Counted from the first letter of the stretch, positions 26,396-35,889 are shown. The stretch is 64,000 bases of DNA from CAZOKZ01 sp964580585 (GCA_964580585.1 CAZOKZ010000001.1:154408-218407); one strand, 5' to 3'. Translations and numbers: made by a program. The notes: generated by a model from the sequence alone, not told the origin.

Positions 26396-28642
26396 TCAAT
26401 CGAGCCGCGCGACTTCCGTCAACGGCGTAAAACCTTCGTCCGATTCGTTCGTCAGCAAAAAATACGTATCGCCACGATATTCCATGGTCGTTTCGACAAA
26501 CAATTCAATTTCAGGCACCTTCAAAAAATCTTCCAGGTTATCGCCTGCGACCAGCACATTGATCTGGTCGCTGGATGTTAACAATCGCCGCAACTTTCCG
26601 AAACCCAATTTTTCTTCGTCATAATATTCGAACGGCTCGTCCAGATAGAACATCAATCTCAGGTCATCGTCTTCATACAAAACCAAATGATCGTTCGCAT
26701 CCACCGCATCGCCCACCAGCATTGCGATCGGTTTGGCGGACTTACGTTTTTCCCTGATAACGGTTCCAAGACTGGTGTACAAAACCATCGAACAAAACAA
26801 CAATGCGGTGACCGCCAAATACACGCGTCCGTACCGCAAACCCATCACGCGCCCCCAGAATTGGCGGCCTTGATAACGGTCGGCGTGTTTATCTGCTGCA
26901 ATAACCGAATCCAGGAATTGCCTCCAAATGCCTTTTGCCAGGATCAAACACGCCCAAGGCATCATTGGCAGTAAATAATAATCCTGTTTGTTGGGCAAAA
27001 ACGATAAAACCGCCAGCGTGACGAGGATGATGCACCAGGAAAATCCAAGCCATTCGGGGAACGCTTGCCGTGGTGGACGATTACGTTGGCGTCCCCAGAA
27101 CCAGAGGAGAAAAGGAATCAGAATCGACCAGGGAAGCAGGCTCAGCACGACTTCGTATAAATAATAATACCAGGGTCGAAGGTCGCTGAACAGGCTCGCA
27201 AAACGCCTACTTGCTGTGGAGAAAATAATCGGTTCGATGGCATCGAATCCGTAAAGGCGGCCAACGATACATGACCAAAGGACAAGGGGTAAAATCGCAA
27301 TCGCCATCCCCCGGAACATCCGTAGGTTTTTCCAGGCCAAATTCTCCGAGTGACGATAAATCCAGATAAACAAACACAGTGGTAAAATACCGATCAGGAA
27401 AGACGTCCCACCTCCCGTAATCGACGCTAACCCCAATGCGCCCCAACACACCAGCCAGGTCCGCCATCGAAATGCTTCTTTGATCAGCGCAAAAGCCGCC
27501 CCCCAGGATACTGTCAATAACGCCGCCACCAACATTTCAGCGTTTGCCTCGCCGGACATTTCCCAAAACTCGTAGGTAGTAGCCAGGATCGTTACGGCCA
27601 ACACGCCAACCTCTCTGTTTATCCATCGGCGTCCGAATAGATAGATCGCCCCCAAGGCTCCAAAAGCCGCCAACAGCGACGACAACTGCATCGTCATGTC
27701 GGAAACGCCCCCAAAAACAGTGGAGATCGCCCCGATTAACCAGAAAAACAGTGGTGGTTTGCCGACGGGAATCTGGTCGTAAACAACCGGCAACCAGTAA
27801 TTACCTTCCAACACGCTACGAGCCCCCAACGCATAGAACGCTTCGTTTTCCACCAGCATCGTTTGCGTACCGGTTCCCAGCAGATAAACGATGGCTAATA
27901 TTAAAAACAAAACGAAGGGCATGGATAACCGCGGCGTGTTGCGAATGGAAATTTCAGGAACAGGAGTCGAAACAGCACGGTCGCTGAATTCCTTTTTTTC
28001 GGCAAGCACATACACACGGTCGGAAAATTCGCCAATTGGCTCGATACGCAATGGAACCAGCTCGGCTTGGGCAAGCTCCTTCAGTATCTGGTAGTGTGAG
28101 CATCCGACCTTGGCCATGTGCTCGGGACGTTCCGGGCGCCCCGCCTCCAAGTCGCGCGTTTTATTGATGTGCCCTTTCAATGTTTCCGTGGTTTTGTACT
28201 GAACCAGCACATAGCGCCGTGTGCCTGCCGCCAACGAACGCAGCAATTCGACCCGCTTGTCTTCATTGAAATAATAAATGAACCGCACCGAAGCGATGAG
28301 GTCGGGCTGCTCGGCCTGCGAATCGCCGATCTTGAACGCATCGGCGTGCCCCACCGATCCTTCGAGGCCCAATTCGCCGTGAAATTTTTGCGACGCCTCG
28401 ACCATCTGTTCCGAAAAATCGTACCCCAACACCCGGTAGCCACGCGATTGCCAGTAAGGAAAAAGCCGCCCGGGACCCGTGGGCACGTCGCAGATCGTTT
28501 CGACATCCGCTAGATTCGCCAGACAGCTATCCAGGCAACGACGTTCGAAATGAACCTTAAACGTATTCGAAAGCGTGGCACGATGGCGCATCTTCATGTA
28601 ACCATCGGGATCGCGAAAAACCGGATACTTGTCGTGACTCAA
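26396..28642 (-). CDS. Fusion of SAM-dependent methyltransferase and ArnT/PMT-like glycosyltransferase
   Basis: 748 residues. The first 215 or so form a class I methyltransferase: motif I ICDVPTGPGRLFPYW (about 49-63) and YDFSEQMVEAS at motif II. After a linker, a GT-C membrane domain starts near residue 240 with about 11 helices. ENEAFYALGARSV holds the periplasmic catalytic acidic pair, and VGKPPLFFW is the ArnT/PMT motif. A C-terminal soluble part of about 90 residues ends the protein. ArnT-like enzymes move a sugar from an undecaprenyl carrier to lipid A, protein or a glycan outside the membrane. I see no stop or frameshift at the junction, so this is a true single frame. Substrates are unknown. 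Confidence 0.88.
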   Translation of the reverse strand: MSHDKYPVFRDPDGYMKMRHRATLSNTFKVHFERRCLDSCLANLADVETICDVPTGPGRLFPYWQSRGYRVLGYDFSEQMVEASQKFHGELGLEGSVGHADAFKIGDSQAEQPDLIASVRFIYYFNEDKRVELLRSLAAGTRRYVLVQYKTTETLKGHINKTRDLEAGRPERPEHMAKVGCSHYQILKELAQAELVPLRIEPIGEFSDRVYVLAEKKEFSDRAVSTPVPEISIRNTPRLSMPFVLFLILAIVYLLGTGTQTMLVENEAFYALGARSVLEGNYWLPVVYDQIPVGKPPLFFWLIGAISTVFGGVSDMTMQLSSLLAAFGALGAIYLFGRRWINREVGVLAVTILATTYEFWEMSGEANAEMLVAALLTVSWGAAFALIKEAFRWRTWLVCWGALGLASITGGGTSFLIGILPLCLFIWIYRHSENLAWKNLRMFRGMAIAILPLVLWSCIVGRLYGFDAIEPIIFSTASRRFASLFSDLRPWYYYLYEVVLSLLPWSILIPFLLWFWGRQRNRPPRQAFPEWLGFSWCIILVTLAVLSFLPNKQDYYLLPMMPWACLILAKGIWRQFLDSVIAADKHADRYQGRQFWGRVMGLRYGRVYLAVTALLFCSMVLYTSLGTVIREKRKSAKPIAMLVGDAVDANDHLVLYEDDDLRLMFYLDEPFEYYDEEKLGFGKLRRLLTSSDQINVLVAGDNLEDFLKVPEIELFVETTMEYRGDTYFLLTNESDEGFTPLTEVARLD

Positions 28643-28877
28643 CAGTTATGGTTCCTTTTCATTCGGGTTCGGCTAGGCTGAGTTGTCCCCCGGCGCAATT
28701 CGTGGGCCAGAGAGAAAGCATAAAACTTTCGGCCAAATCGTCCTCCAACCATTCGGGCAATGCAATGTTTTCAGACTCGCCATGTCCGAATTTGGTCAGA
28801 ATTTCATACCTCAAGCCGATTCAAACAAATCCGATTTGGATTTTCCCTTGCAGAGTGTCGAGTAAAACAAGGAATTC

Positions 28878-29474
28878 ATGGGCTTAAAAATCTGGTCAAA
28901 AAATGCAGGCAATATGAAGAAATACGAAAAATTTCTCCTGCTTCCTTTTCAAATCACATTGATTTTAATGGCCTTGTTTCTTGGGCTCATTTTTCTGCTT
29001 CTCTTCTTGATAATAATGATCCCATGGATTCTCTCTGTTCCTTTTTCACATGCTTATGAACATTTGAAATTGCGAAGCAAACACCGGCTAGTTTCTTCAC
29101 GAAAATTGATTTCACGACTGGAACAGAGTAACCCCGGTACATTGATCGTCGAAGTGGGACCGAGTCAAAAAACCTATTGGTGGACGTCAGAAAAGGTCCG
29201 CGAAAAATCGCCCGTGCCCTATCCAAAAAAATCAGAACGTAAATTAGCTCGAAGACAAACGTGTTCACTTCCTTGGGACCAATGGGTATGGGAAACCTAT
29301 CTAAAACCCAAATGCGGAACCGCTACCCTGATACACGATGCAAACCGTCAAGCGATTGAAAAGAAACTGTTACGCTTGTTCCCCGACATCGAAATCGCAC
29401 ACATTTGGACAACGTTTCTGAACAGTCCTCAAATTGCAGTTTCTTCGGAAAATACAACCTACGAAAAAGAATAA
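28878..29474 (+). CDS. Membrane-anchored protein of unknown function
   Basis: 198 residues starting at an ATG with AAGGA six bases upstream. A single long hydrophobic stretch (about 24-56, rich in Leu, Ile and Phe; it may form one or two helices) is followed by a basic region and a soluble C-terminal half with Trp motifs (TYWWTSEKV, PWDQWVWETYL). I do not recognise a family. Codon use looks more AT-rich than the neighbours, and the upstream 235 bases hold nothing clear. It may be a lineage-specific or acquired gene. Confidence 0.6.
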   Translation: MGLKIWSKNAGNMKKYEKFLLLPFQITLILMALFLGLIFLLLFLIIMIPWILSVPFSHAYEHLKLRSKHRLVSSRKLISRLEQSNPGTLIVEVGPSQKTYWWTSEKVREKSPVPYPKKSERKLARRQTCSLPWDQWVWETYLKPKCGTATLIHDANRQAIEKKLLRLFPDIEIAHIWTTFLNSPQIAVSSENTTYEKE

Positions 29475-29510
29475 AAGTACGAAGATAAATCCTTATTCAA
29501 GATGGTTTTT

Positions 29511-29549
29511 CTTCGCGTTCCTTCGTGCCTTTGTGCCTTCGTGGTGAAT
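29511..29549 (+). repeat. Third copy of the CTTCGTGCCTTCGTG repeat
   Basis: CTTCGCGTTCCTTCGTGCCT followed by TTGTGCCTTCGTGGTGAAT matches the right arm at 25652-25679 in the same direction. It lies upstream of alaS, and an open frame running through it into alaS is not real coding sequence. Confidence 0.65.
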
Positions 29550-29699
29550 CTTTTTCTGTGGGTTTACCGCTTTGCAGTTAATTCTCCCCGTTTTTCCCTT
29601 GCGGGGGCGCGCCCTCCAGAGCGAAATCCTTCGCCCCGGCGGCGCTCTTTGCCAAAGACGCACGCCATCACCCCAAACCTTGTCATTTCAGGAACGATC

Positions 29700-32468
29700 A
29701 TGAGTCTGTCAGGTAACGAACTGCGCCAGGAATATCTCAACTTTTTCGCGTCCATCCCCGGAGCGGCCCACAAAGTAGTCGCCCCCGCGCCGCTGATTCC
29801 GCCGGACGACCCGACGCTGATGTTCACCAGCGCCGGCATGGTGCAGTTCAAACGCCTGTACAGCGGTGAAATCGACCCCTTGCCCTATACCCGCGCCACC
29901 AGTTGCCAGACGTGTCTGCGCGCGGGAGGCAAAGGCAGCGACCTGGAAAACGTCGGCAAGACGTTGCGCCACCATACGCTGTTCGAAATGCTCGGCAATT
30001 TCAGCTTTGGCGATTATTTCAAACGCGAAGCCATTCGCTGGGCGTGGCAGTTCGTGACGGAAAATATGAAGCTGCCGAAAGAGCGCCTGTTTCCCACGAT
30101 TTTCGAGGAAGACGACGAAGCGGAGTCCCTTTGGCGCGAGGAAACCGACTGCTGCTACACGCCGGTACGCCTCGATGCGAAGCAAAACTTCTGGGGTCCG
30201 GCGGGCGACACGGGCGCGTGCGGTCCGTGCAGCGAACTGTGCTTTTTCATGGGTTCCGACGAGGAGTTAGCGGAAATTCGCGCCGCATTGAAGGACAGTG
30301 AAGCGGCCTACATGCCGACGCTGGCCCGCCGCATCGACGAAGAAGGCGACCTGTTCCTGGAAATCTGGAACATGGTGTTTCCGCAATTTGACCAGCAGCG
30401 TGACGGCAGCCGTCTGCCCCTGAAAAATCGCGGTATCGACACCGGCGCGGGCCTCGAACGTATGACGACGGTTATGATGTGGCTCCAGGGCAAGGCCTCG
30501 ACGCCGTACGAAACCGATTTGCTCCAGCCCATCGTGCGCGCGGCGGCAGATGCGCTCGGCGTGAAGTACCTGAAAGTTTTGGACGAAGGCGGTAGCGCTG
30601 CCGATGCCACACGCGCACGCCTCGCCATCAACGCAATTTCCGATCATGCCCGCGCGCTGACGTTCTGCCTCGCCGAAGGCATGACGCCCAGCAACATTGG
30701 TCGCGGCTATGTGCTGCGCCGCATCCAACGCCGCGCGTTGCGGTTCGCGTCGCTGCTCGGCAAAGACGATCCATTCATGGCCGACCTTGTCGATCCCGTG
30801 ATCGAAGCCATGGGCGGCGCGTATCCGTTGTTGAAAGACAAAGCCGCCTTCGTACGCAAAACGCTGCGCATCGAAGAAGAATCGTTCCTCCGTACGCGCA
30901 ATCGCGGGCTGAAATTGCTGGACGAATTAATCGACCAAGCCAAGGACAGCGGCGCAAAAACGATCGGCGGCGCCGACGCATTCAAGCTCTGGGATACGTA
31001 TGGCTTCCCGGTGGATTTAACGGCGGAAATTGCCGAAGACGCGGGTCTGACGATGGACCGCGCGGGCTATGACGCCGCCCTGAAAGAGCAGAAAGAACGC
31101 GGCAAGGCGTCCTGGAAAGGCGAAGCGCTCGACAAAGAAGCGCACCTTGCCGAGGAGATCGCCGAGAAGCACGGCGAAACGAAATTTACCGGTTACACCC
31201 AAACGCAAGAGGAAGGCTGTAAAGTCATCGCCATCCTCGTTGATGGCGCATTTGCCGACCGCATCGAAGCGGGCACGCGCGGCACATTGGTGCTGGATAA
31301 AACGCCGTTCTACGCGGAATCCGGCGGCCAGATCGGCGACACGGGGACGCTACAGGCAGGCATCGACAATGTGTTCGAAGTGATGGACACGCAGAAAACC
31401 GCCGACAGCGTTTTCCTCCATCGCGGCCAATTGGAATCGGGCACGCTCGCCGTGGGCGACATGGTGGACGCGCAAATTGACGCCGACCGCCGCTTGGCGA
31501 TTCGCCGCAACCATAGCTCGACGCACTTGCTGCAAGCAGCGCTCAAGAAATTTGTCGGCTCACACGTGGCACAGGCCGGTTCGTGGGTTGGACCCGACAG
31601 CTTGCGCTTCGACTTTTCGCATCCCGAAGGGCTTTCGCCCGCGTTGCTGCGCCAGATTCAGGAGGAAGTCAACTGCCTGATCCTGGCTGACCTGCCCGTG
31701 CGCACGGATGTATTGCCGCTCGAAGAAGCGCGCAAACGCGGCGCCATCGCGCCGTTCGGCGAAAAATACGGCCCGACGGTGCGCGTCGTCCAGATGGGCG
31801 CGCCGGATAATTTGAAATCCATCGAGTTCTGCGGCGGCGTGCACCTCGACAGCACCGGCCAGGCAGCACGTTTCCGTATCGTCAGCGAGGGCTCGATTGC
31901 CTCGGGCGTTCGCCGCATCGAAGCCGTGACCGGCGAACGCGCGGCAACGCTCGAAATCGAGGACCAGTTCGATATTCTCCAGCCGCTCCAGGCTCAATTT
32001 GCCTCGAAAGGCGCGGCGCTCGTCGAACGTATCGCGCAACTGGTCGCGCGCAACAAGCAGCTTGAAAAGGAACTGGCTCGTGAGAAACAAAAAGCCGCCA
32101 CGGCCAACCTGGACCAATACCTGAACGCGGCCAAAGCCGTCGGCGACAGCCGCGTGGCCACGGCACTGGTTGAAGGCATGGACGCAAATGCCTTGCGCGC
32201 TCTGGCCGTGACACTCCAGGAAAAACTTGGCGATCGCGGCATTGCCGTAGCATTCTCGAACAACGACGGCAAAGTATCCATCGTCGCGGCGGTTGGTTCT
32301 GAAAGCCGCGCCAAATTCCCGGCGGGTAAAGTCGTCAATGCCGTAGCCGCACCGCTCGGCGGCAAGGGCGGCGGCAAACCCGACGTCGCCCAGGCCGGTG
32401 CCAAAGACACCGCGAACCTCAACAACGTGCTGGAACAGACGGCGGAGTTGATTGGGGCGCTGAACTGA
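29700..32468 (+). CDS. alaS: Alanyl-tRNA synthetase
   Basis: 922 residues from the ATG at 29700, which has AGGA seven bases upstream; the frame continues 66 codons further up but through an intergenic repeat. The start SGNELRQEYLNFFAS and the motif SAGMVQFKRLY are typical. Class II catalytic motifs lie in the first 240 residues. The editing domain has the zinc motifs HSSTH (near 605) and CGGVH (near 710). A C-terminal oligomerisation domain rich in Gly (GGKGGGKPDVAQAG) closes it. It charges tRNA-Ala and clears mischarged Ser and Gly. No T-box is visible upstream. pyrG follows after a repeat-rich gap. Confidence 0.98.
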   Translation: MSLSGNELRQEYLNFFASIPGAAHKVVAPAPLIPPDDPTLMFTSAGMVQFKRLYSGEIDPLPYTRATSCQTCLRAGGKGSDLENVGKTLRHHTLFEMLGNFSFGDYFKREAIRWAWQFVTENMKLPKERLFPTIFEEDDEAESLWREETDCCYTPVRLDAKQNFWGPAGDTGACGPCSELCFFMGSDEELAEIRAALKDSEAAYMPTLARRIDEEGDLFLEIWNMVFPQFDQQRDGSRLPLKNRGIDTGAGLERMTTVMMWLQGKASTPYETDLLQPIVRAAADALGVKYLKVLDEGGSAADATRARLAINAISDHARALTFCLAEGMTPSNIGRGYVLRRIQRRALRFASLLGKDDPFMADLVDPVIEAMGGAYPLLKDKAAFVRKTLRIEEESFLRTRNRGLKLLDELIDQAKDSGAKTIGGADAFKLWDTYGFPVDLTAEIAEDAGLTMDRAGYDAALKEQKERGKASWKGEALDKEAHLAEEIAEKHGETKFTGYTQTQEEGCKVIAILVDGAFADRIEAGTRGTLVLDKTPFYAESGGQIGDTGTLQAGIDNVFEVMDTQKTADSVFLHRGQLESGTLAVGDMVDAQIDADRRLAIRRNHSSTHLLQAALKKFVGSHVAQAGSWVGPDSLRFDFSHPEGLSPALLRQIQEEVNCLILADLPVRTDVLPLEEARKRGAIAPFGEKYGPTVRVVQMGAPDNLKSIEFCGGVHLDSTGQAARFRIVSEGSIASGVRRIEAVTGERAATLEIEDQFDILQPLQAQFASKGAALVERIAQLVARNKQLEKELAREKQKAATANLDQYLNAAKAVGDSRVATALVEGMDANALRALAVTLQEKLGDRGIAVAFSNNDGKVSIVAAVGSESRAKFPAGKVVNAVAAPLGGKGGGKPDVAQAGAKDTANLNNVLEQTAELIGALN

Positions 32469-32476
32469 TTCACAAG

Positions 32477-32626
32477 GTGAGGGATGAGGGATAAAGGATG
32501 AATAGTTGAAACAACGGACTTTACCTTGTTTCAATTAAACAAATGATTCACCCCATCGTTTTGAGAAGCAACGACTGACTTTTGCGATTTCATCATCCTT
32601 CATCCCTCATCCTTCATCCTTTTCTC
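32477..32626. repeat. ATCCTTCATCCCTCATCC-type repeat pair and hairpin between alaS and pyrG
   Basis: GAGGGATGAGGGATAAAGGA (from 32480) and the complementary-type CATCCTTCATCCCTCATCC stretch (32591-32626) flank a perfect 9-pair hairpin (32506-32514 with 32526-32534). The hairpin lacks a U run. Related words recur at 34451-34588. Confidence 0.6.
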
Positions 32627-32727
32627 ATTTCCCGCCTTGACTTCCGCGTTCAAGGCGACTACTGAAACAATCCCATGCTTGCGGTCGTTTTTCGGCCGAC
32701 TTTTTCCCGCTCACAAAAGGTACCTTT

Positions 32728-34386
32728 ATGGCCACGAAATTTGTTTTTGTCACGGGTGGCGTCGCTTCCTCGTTGGGGAAGGGCATTGCCGCCTCCGGAC
32801 TTGGCACCCTGCTTCGCGCTCGCGGTATGCGCGTCGAAATGATGAAACTCGATCCTTATATCAACGTTGATCCCGGGACGATGAGTCCCTTCCAGCACGG
32901 CGAAGTCTTCGTCACCGACGACGGCGCGGAAACGGACCTCGATCTGGGGCATTACGAACGTTTTACCGATCAACCCACCAGCCGGATGAACAACATCACC
33001 ACGGGCCAGATTTACGAGTCCGTGATTCGCAAGGAACGCCGCGGCAACTACCTCGGCGCCACCGTCCAGGTGATCCCCCATATCACCGACGAAATCAAGT
33101 CGCGCATTTTCAAACTGGCGCGCGAAAGTAAATGCGACATGCTGCTGGTTGAAATCGGCGGCACGGTCGGCGATATCGAGTCGCAACCGTTTCTCGAAGC
33201 CATCCGCCAGATTCCGCACGACGTGGGGCCCAATCAGTGCTTGTTTCTGCACCTGACGCTGCTCCCCTACCTGAGCGCGGCGGGTGAATTGAAAACCAAG
33301 CCCACCCAACACAGCGTCAAAGAATTGCGCGAAATCGGCATCCAACCCGACGGCATTATCTGTCGTACGGAAATTCCCATGAGCGCCGAACAGCGCCGCA
33401 AAATTTCCCTCTTCTGTAATGTCGCCGATAACGCCGTTTTTGAATCAACCAACGTCGATATCATCTATGAAGTGCCGCTGATGCTGCACCAGCAAGCGCT
33501 CGACAACTGGGTTGTCACCAAACTTGGCATGGTAACCCACGACGCAGACATCGATAGCTGGAAAGCGATGTGTAAGCGCATCAAGTCAGCCAAAGAAACC
33601 CTGACCGTCGGTGTGGTTGGTAAATACATCGAACTCCAGGACGCGTACAAATCCATCTACGAAGCCTTGCAACACGGCGCGGGACACCATGGCGTGCGGC
33701 TGAATATCAAACGCATCGACTCGGAAGTCGAAAGCCTGCACAGTCTGGAACAGGCATTGAAAGATGTGGACGGCATTTTGATTCCAGGTGGTTTCGGCGC
33801 GCGCGGTATTGAGGGCAAGGTCTTCGCTGCCAATTTTGCTCGCCTGACGGGGAAACCATTTTTTGGCATTTGCCTCGGGATGCAGGTAGCCTTGATCGCG
33901 TTCGCCCGCGAGGTCTGTGGACTGCCCGAAGCGAACTCGCGCGAATTCAATGAGACGACGCCGGACAAAGTTATCGACCTGATGGAAAGCCAGAAGGCGG
34001 TGCTCGACCTGGGCGGCACGATGCGTCTCGGATCGTATCCGTGTAAATTGCGCGAAGGCACCAAGGTGCAAAAATCCTACGGAAAAATTCAAATCAAGGA
34101 ACGCCATCGCCATCGTTACGAAGTGAACAACGAATATTGCGAGATGATCGAGAAAAACGGCATGCAGATTGTCGGGCGTTTCGAAGAAACGGACCTCGTG
34201 GAAATCGTCGAATTGCAAGATCACCCCTGGTACGTGGGCTGCCAGTTCCACCCCGAGTTCCAATCGCGCCCGCTGAACCCGCATCCGCTTTTCCGCGACT
34301 TCATCGGCGCCATTGCCGATCTGAAACGTCAAAAAAAAACGGAAGCCGTGAAGACACCTGAAGTCGAAACCGCATCGGCGAATTGA
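32728..34386 (+). CDS. pyrG: CTP synthase
   Basis: 552 residues, normal length. The N-terminal amidoligase domain begins KFVFVTGGVASSLGKGIAAS, including the ATP loop. The C-terminal glutaminase domain has GICLGMQVAL with the nucleophile Cys (near 384) and CQFHPEFQSRP with the catalytic His-Glu (near 513). It makes CTP from UTP, ATP and glutamine. AAAAGG nine bases upstream supports the start. The gene ends in a 14-pair bidirectional hairpin built from the GGGGACGGAG motif. Confidence 0.98.
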   Translation: MATKFVFVTGGVASSLGKGIAASGLGTLLRARGMRVEMMKLDPYINVDPGTMSPFQHGEVFVTDDGAETDLDLGHYERFTDQPTSRMNNITTGQIYESVIRKERRGNYLGATVQVIPHITDEIKSRIFKLARESKCDMLLVEIGGTVGDIESQPFLEAIRQIPHDVGPNQCLFLHLTLLPYLSAAGELKTKPTQHSVKELREIGIQPDGIICRTEIPMSAEQRRKISLFCNVADNAVFESTNVDIIYEVPLMLHQQALDNWVVTKLGMVTHDADIDSWKAMCKRIKSAKETLTVGVVGKYIELQDAYKSIYEALQHGAGHHGVRLNIKRIDSEVESLHSLEQALKDVDGILIPGGFGARGIEGKVFAANFARLTGKPFFGICLGMQVALIAFAREVCGLPEANSREFNETTPDKVIDLMESQKAVLDLGGTMRLGSYPCKLREGTKVQKSYGKIQIKERHRHRYEVNNEYCEMIEKNGMQIVGRFEETDLVEIVELQDHPWYVGCQFHPEFQSRPLNPHPLFRDFIGAIADLKRQKKTEAVKTPEVETASAN

Positions 34387-34400
34387 AAACAAACGAATAA

Positions 34401-34448
34401 AAAATGCTCCGTCCCCCGAGTGATTGATGCTTGGGGGACGGAGTTGTT
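34401..34448. terminator. Bidirectional terminator built from the GGGGACGGAG motif
   Basis: Arms 34407-34420 and 34430-34443 make a 14-pair stem with a TGATTGATG loop. On the minus strand it is followed by T runs (GCATTTTTTATT), suiting the secretin-like gene; on the plus strand TTGTT follows pyrG. Each arm contains one exact copy of the 10-mer. Confidence 0.8.
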
Positions 34449-34450
34449 AA

Positions 34451-34568
34451 GGCGAAAGGATGAGGGAAAAAAAAGAAGTCGAATTTCGGAGGCCGTGATT
34501 CGAGGTTTAAAAACAATTCCTACTCATCTTGAACATTCATGAGATTTTTTTTAATTCATCCTTTCGCC
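34451..34568. repeat. 13-base inverted repeat with ATCCTTTC words
   Basis: GGCGAAAGGATGA (34451-34463) and its perfect complement (34556-34568) bracket about 92 bases without a gene. The right copy continues into TTTATCCTTCATCCTTTCATT, similar to the repeat at 32591. Confidence 0.6.
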
Positions 34569-34584
34569 TTTATCCTTCATCCTT

Positions 34585-35889
34585 TCATTGCAGTTCCACC
34601 GTCGCAAACAGCGCATAGCTCGAACTCGACGTTGACTTACTCGACGAACCGAGCGCTCCGCCGATGATCGGAATTCCACCCACCAATGGTGGGCCACTAC
34701 TTGAAGATGTCGTGCGCGACGTGGTGCTTTTCGCCACGGGTAAAGTCTGCCCGTCCTTGATACGCACGCGCGTAAACACACCGCCCAAGAACGACCAGTC
34801 GCCCGAGCGCTGGTCCATTTGCAATTCAACGGTATCCTTCCCCACGAGCCGTGCGTACAATACGCCGTTTACACCGCCGCTCGGCCCGTCGAACCGAAAC
34901 GCCGCGCTGCCACCGAGAGGGACGGAGATAAACGTTTCGTTCTCCACATGCAGGCTGCCTTTGTGCTGGAGCGCGCTTAATTGTGCCAAAAAACGATCAC
35001 CTGTACTGCCATATTTTACTGTCCCTCCGCCCGCGCCAGCCGAAACACCATAAGCGGGATCATTCGGATTATTTCCAGCACTGTTGTAAGTGGCACCCGT
35101 TGAAAGTGACTGAAGCGCCGAGGCTTCGCCGCGAACCAGACGCAACATGACCATAGCGGAAAAGGGCTCATTTTCATCGATGATTTCTTCTTCAAAAAAA
35201 CGTGTACCCGGCGTCGAAGGGCGCGAGCGTTGAGGAACGCTCGAAACCGTTTGACGATCTTCCAAAAAAAAAGACGGCGGTGGATAGTGATCCCACGCAG
35301 TGGTCGCCGCATTAAAAACCGGTGCGCCAGTAGTCAGATAATCGAGAAACCACGACGCATACTCAACAGCAACGGGGTCGCCGCTAATGACAAGTTGTGG
35401 CGGATTTTCATATCCACTCAGAACAATGCCCGAATCGATGTCGTCAAGAGTATCGCGCAAAACTTTTGGCCTCGTGTTCGACCGAACAAGAAGGTGAGCG
35501 AACGTCGAATCCTCGCGAATCAAAATCACCCTCAGGTCGCCAATCTGGTTTTCCAACCCTTCGGTAATCGGGCCTTTTTCCGGGCCATTGTCGTCGATGA
35601 CGATCAGTTCTGTGACGCCATTGGTCGAATCGGGGAGCAATAACTGCACATTCGGGGAGATCAAAAAACTCTGCCCACGTGGAACTTCAACCATCGACCA
35701 CCGTTGAGGCAGTGCATTGTAAGCCGCGTATTCCCAGGCATTTAACGCCTGCCGAACGGCCTTGCCGGCTTTGTCCATTTCATCTATACTGGCAAAATTT
35801 ACAGTTACCTCGGATGCTTGTGCGCGCGCAGCCAACAGGGCCAACACGATCGCCATCCAAACAGGAGCAAATCGTTTCCAACCTTTCAT
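34585..35889 (-). CDS. Secretin-like exported protein
   Basis: 434 residues with a signal peptide (WMAIVLALLAARAQA, cleaved near residue 25). The C-terminal 80 residues resemble the end of the secretin beta-domain: GGVFTRVRIKDGQTLPVA corresponds to the DGQT strand, and PPLVGGIPIIGGALG to the VPxLGdIPxLG motif, then YALFATVELQ as a final strand. A Ser/Thr-rich stretch (about 390-405) interrupts it, and one internal copy of GGGACGGAG lies at 34919. Typical secretins have several N domains and 600 or more residues, so this is short and divergent. It could serve the type II or IV pilus-like system hinted at by the prepilin, but no other assembly gene is near. Alternatively it is an outer-membrane protein of another kind. 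Confidence 0.55.
   Translation of the reverse strand: MKGWKRFAPVWMAIVLALLAARAQASEVTVNFASIDEMDKAGKAVRQALNAWEYAAYNALPQRWSMVEVPRGQSFLISPNVQLLLPDSTNGVTELIVIDDNGPEKGPITEGLENQIGDLRVILIREDSTFAHLLVRSNTRPKVLRDTLDDIDSGIVLSGYENPPQLVISGDPVAVEYASWFLDYLTTGAPVFNAATTAWDHYPPPSFFLEDRQTVSSVPQRSRPSTPGTRFFEEEIIDENEPFSAMVMLRLVRGEASALQSLSTGATYNSAGNNPNDPAYGVSAGAGGGTVKYGSTGDRFLAQLSALQHKGSLHVENETFISVPLGGSAAFRFDGPSGGVNGVLYARLVGKDTVELQMDQRSGDWSFLGGVFTRVRIKDGQTLPVAKSTTSRTTSSSSGPPLVGGIPIIGGALGSSSKSTSSSSYALFATVELQ

Noticed and set aside
29502..29699. N-terminal extension of alaS by 66 residues
   Set aside because: It translates an intergenic repeat; alaS proteins begin at the ATG at 29700, which has its own AGGA.
29475..29699. 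T-box leader for alaS
   Set aside because: No AGGGTGG-type T-box core or specifier loop was found.
31560..32534. 324-residue frame antisense to alaS
   Set aside because: Shadow of alaS with no ribosome binding site or family pattern.
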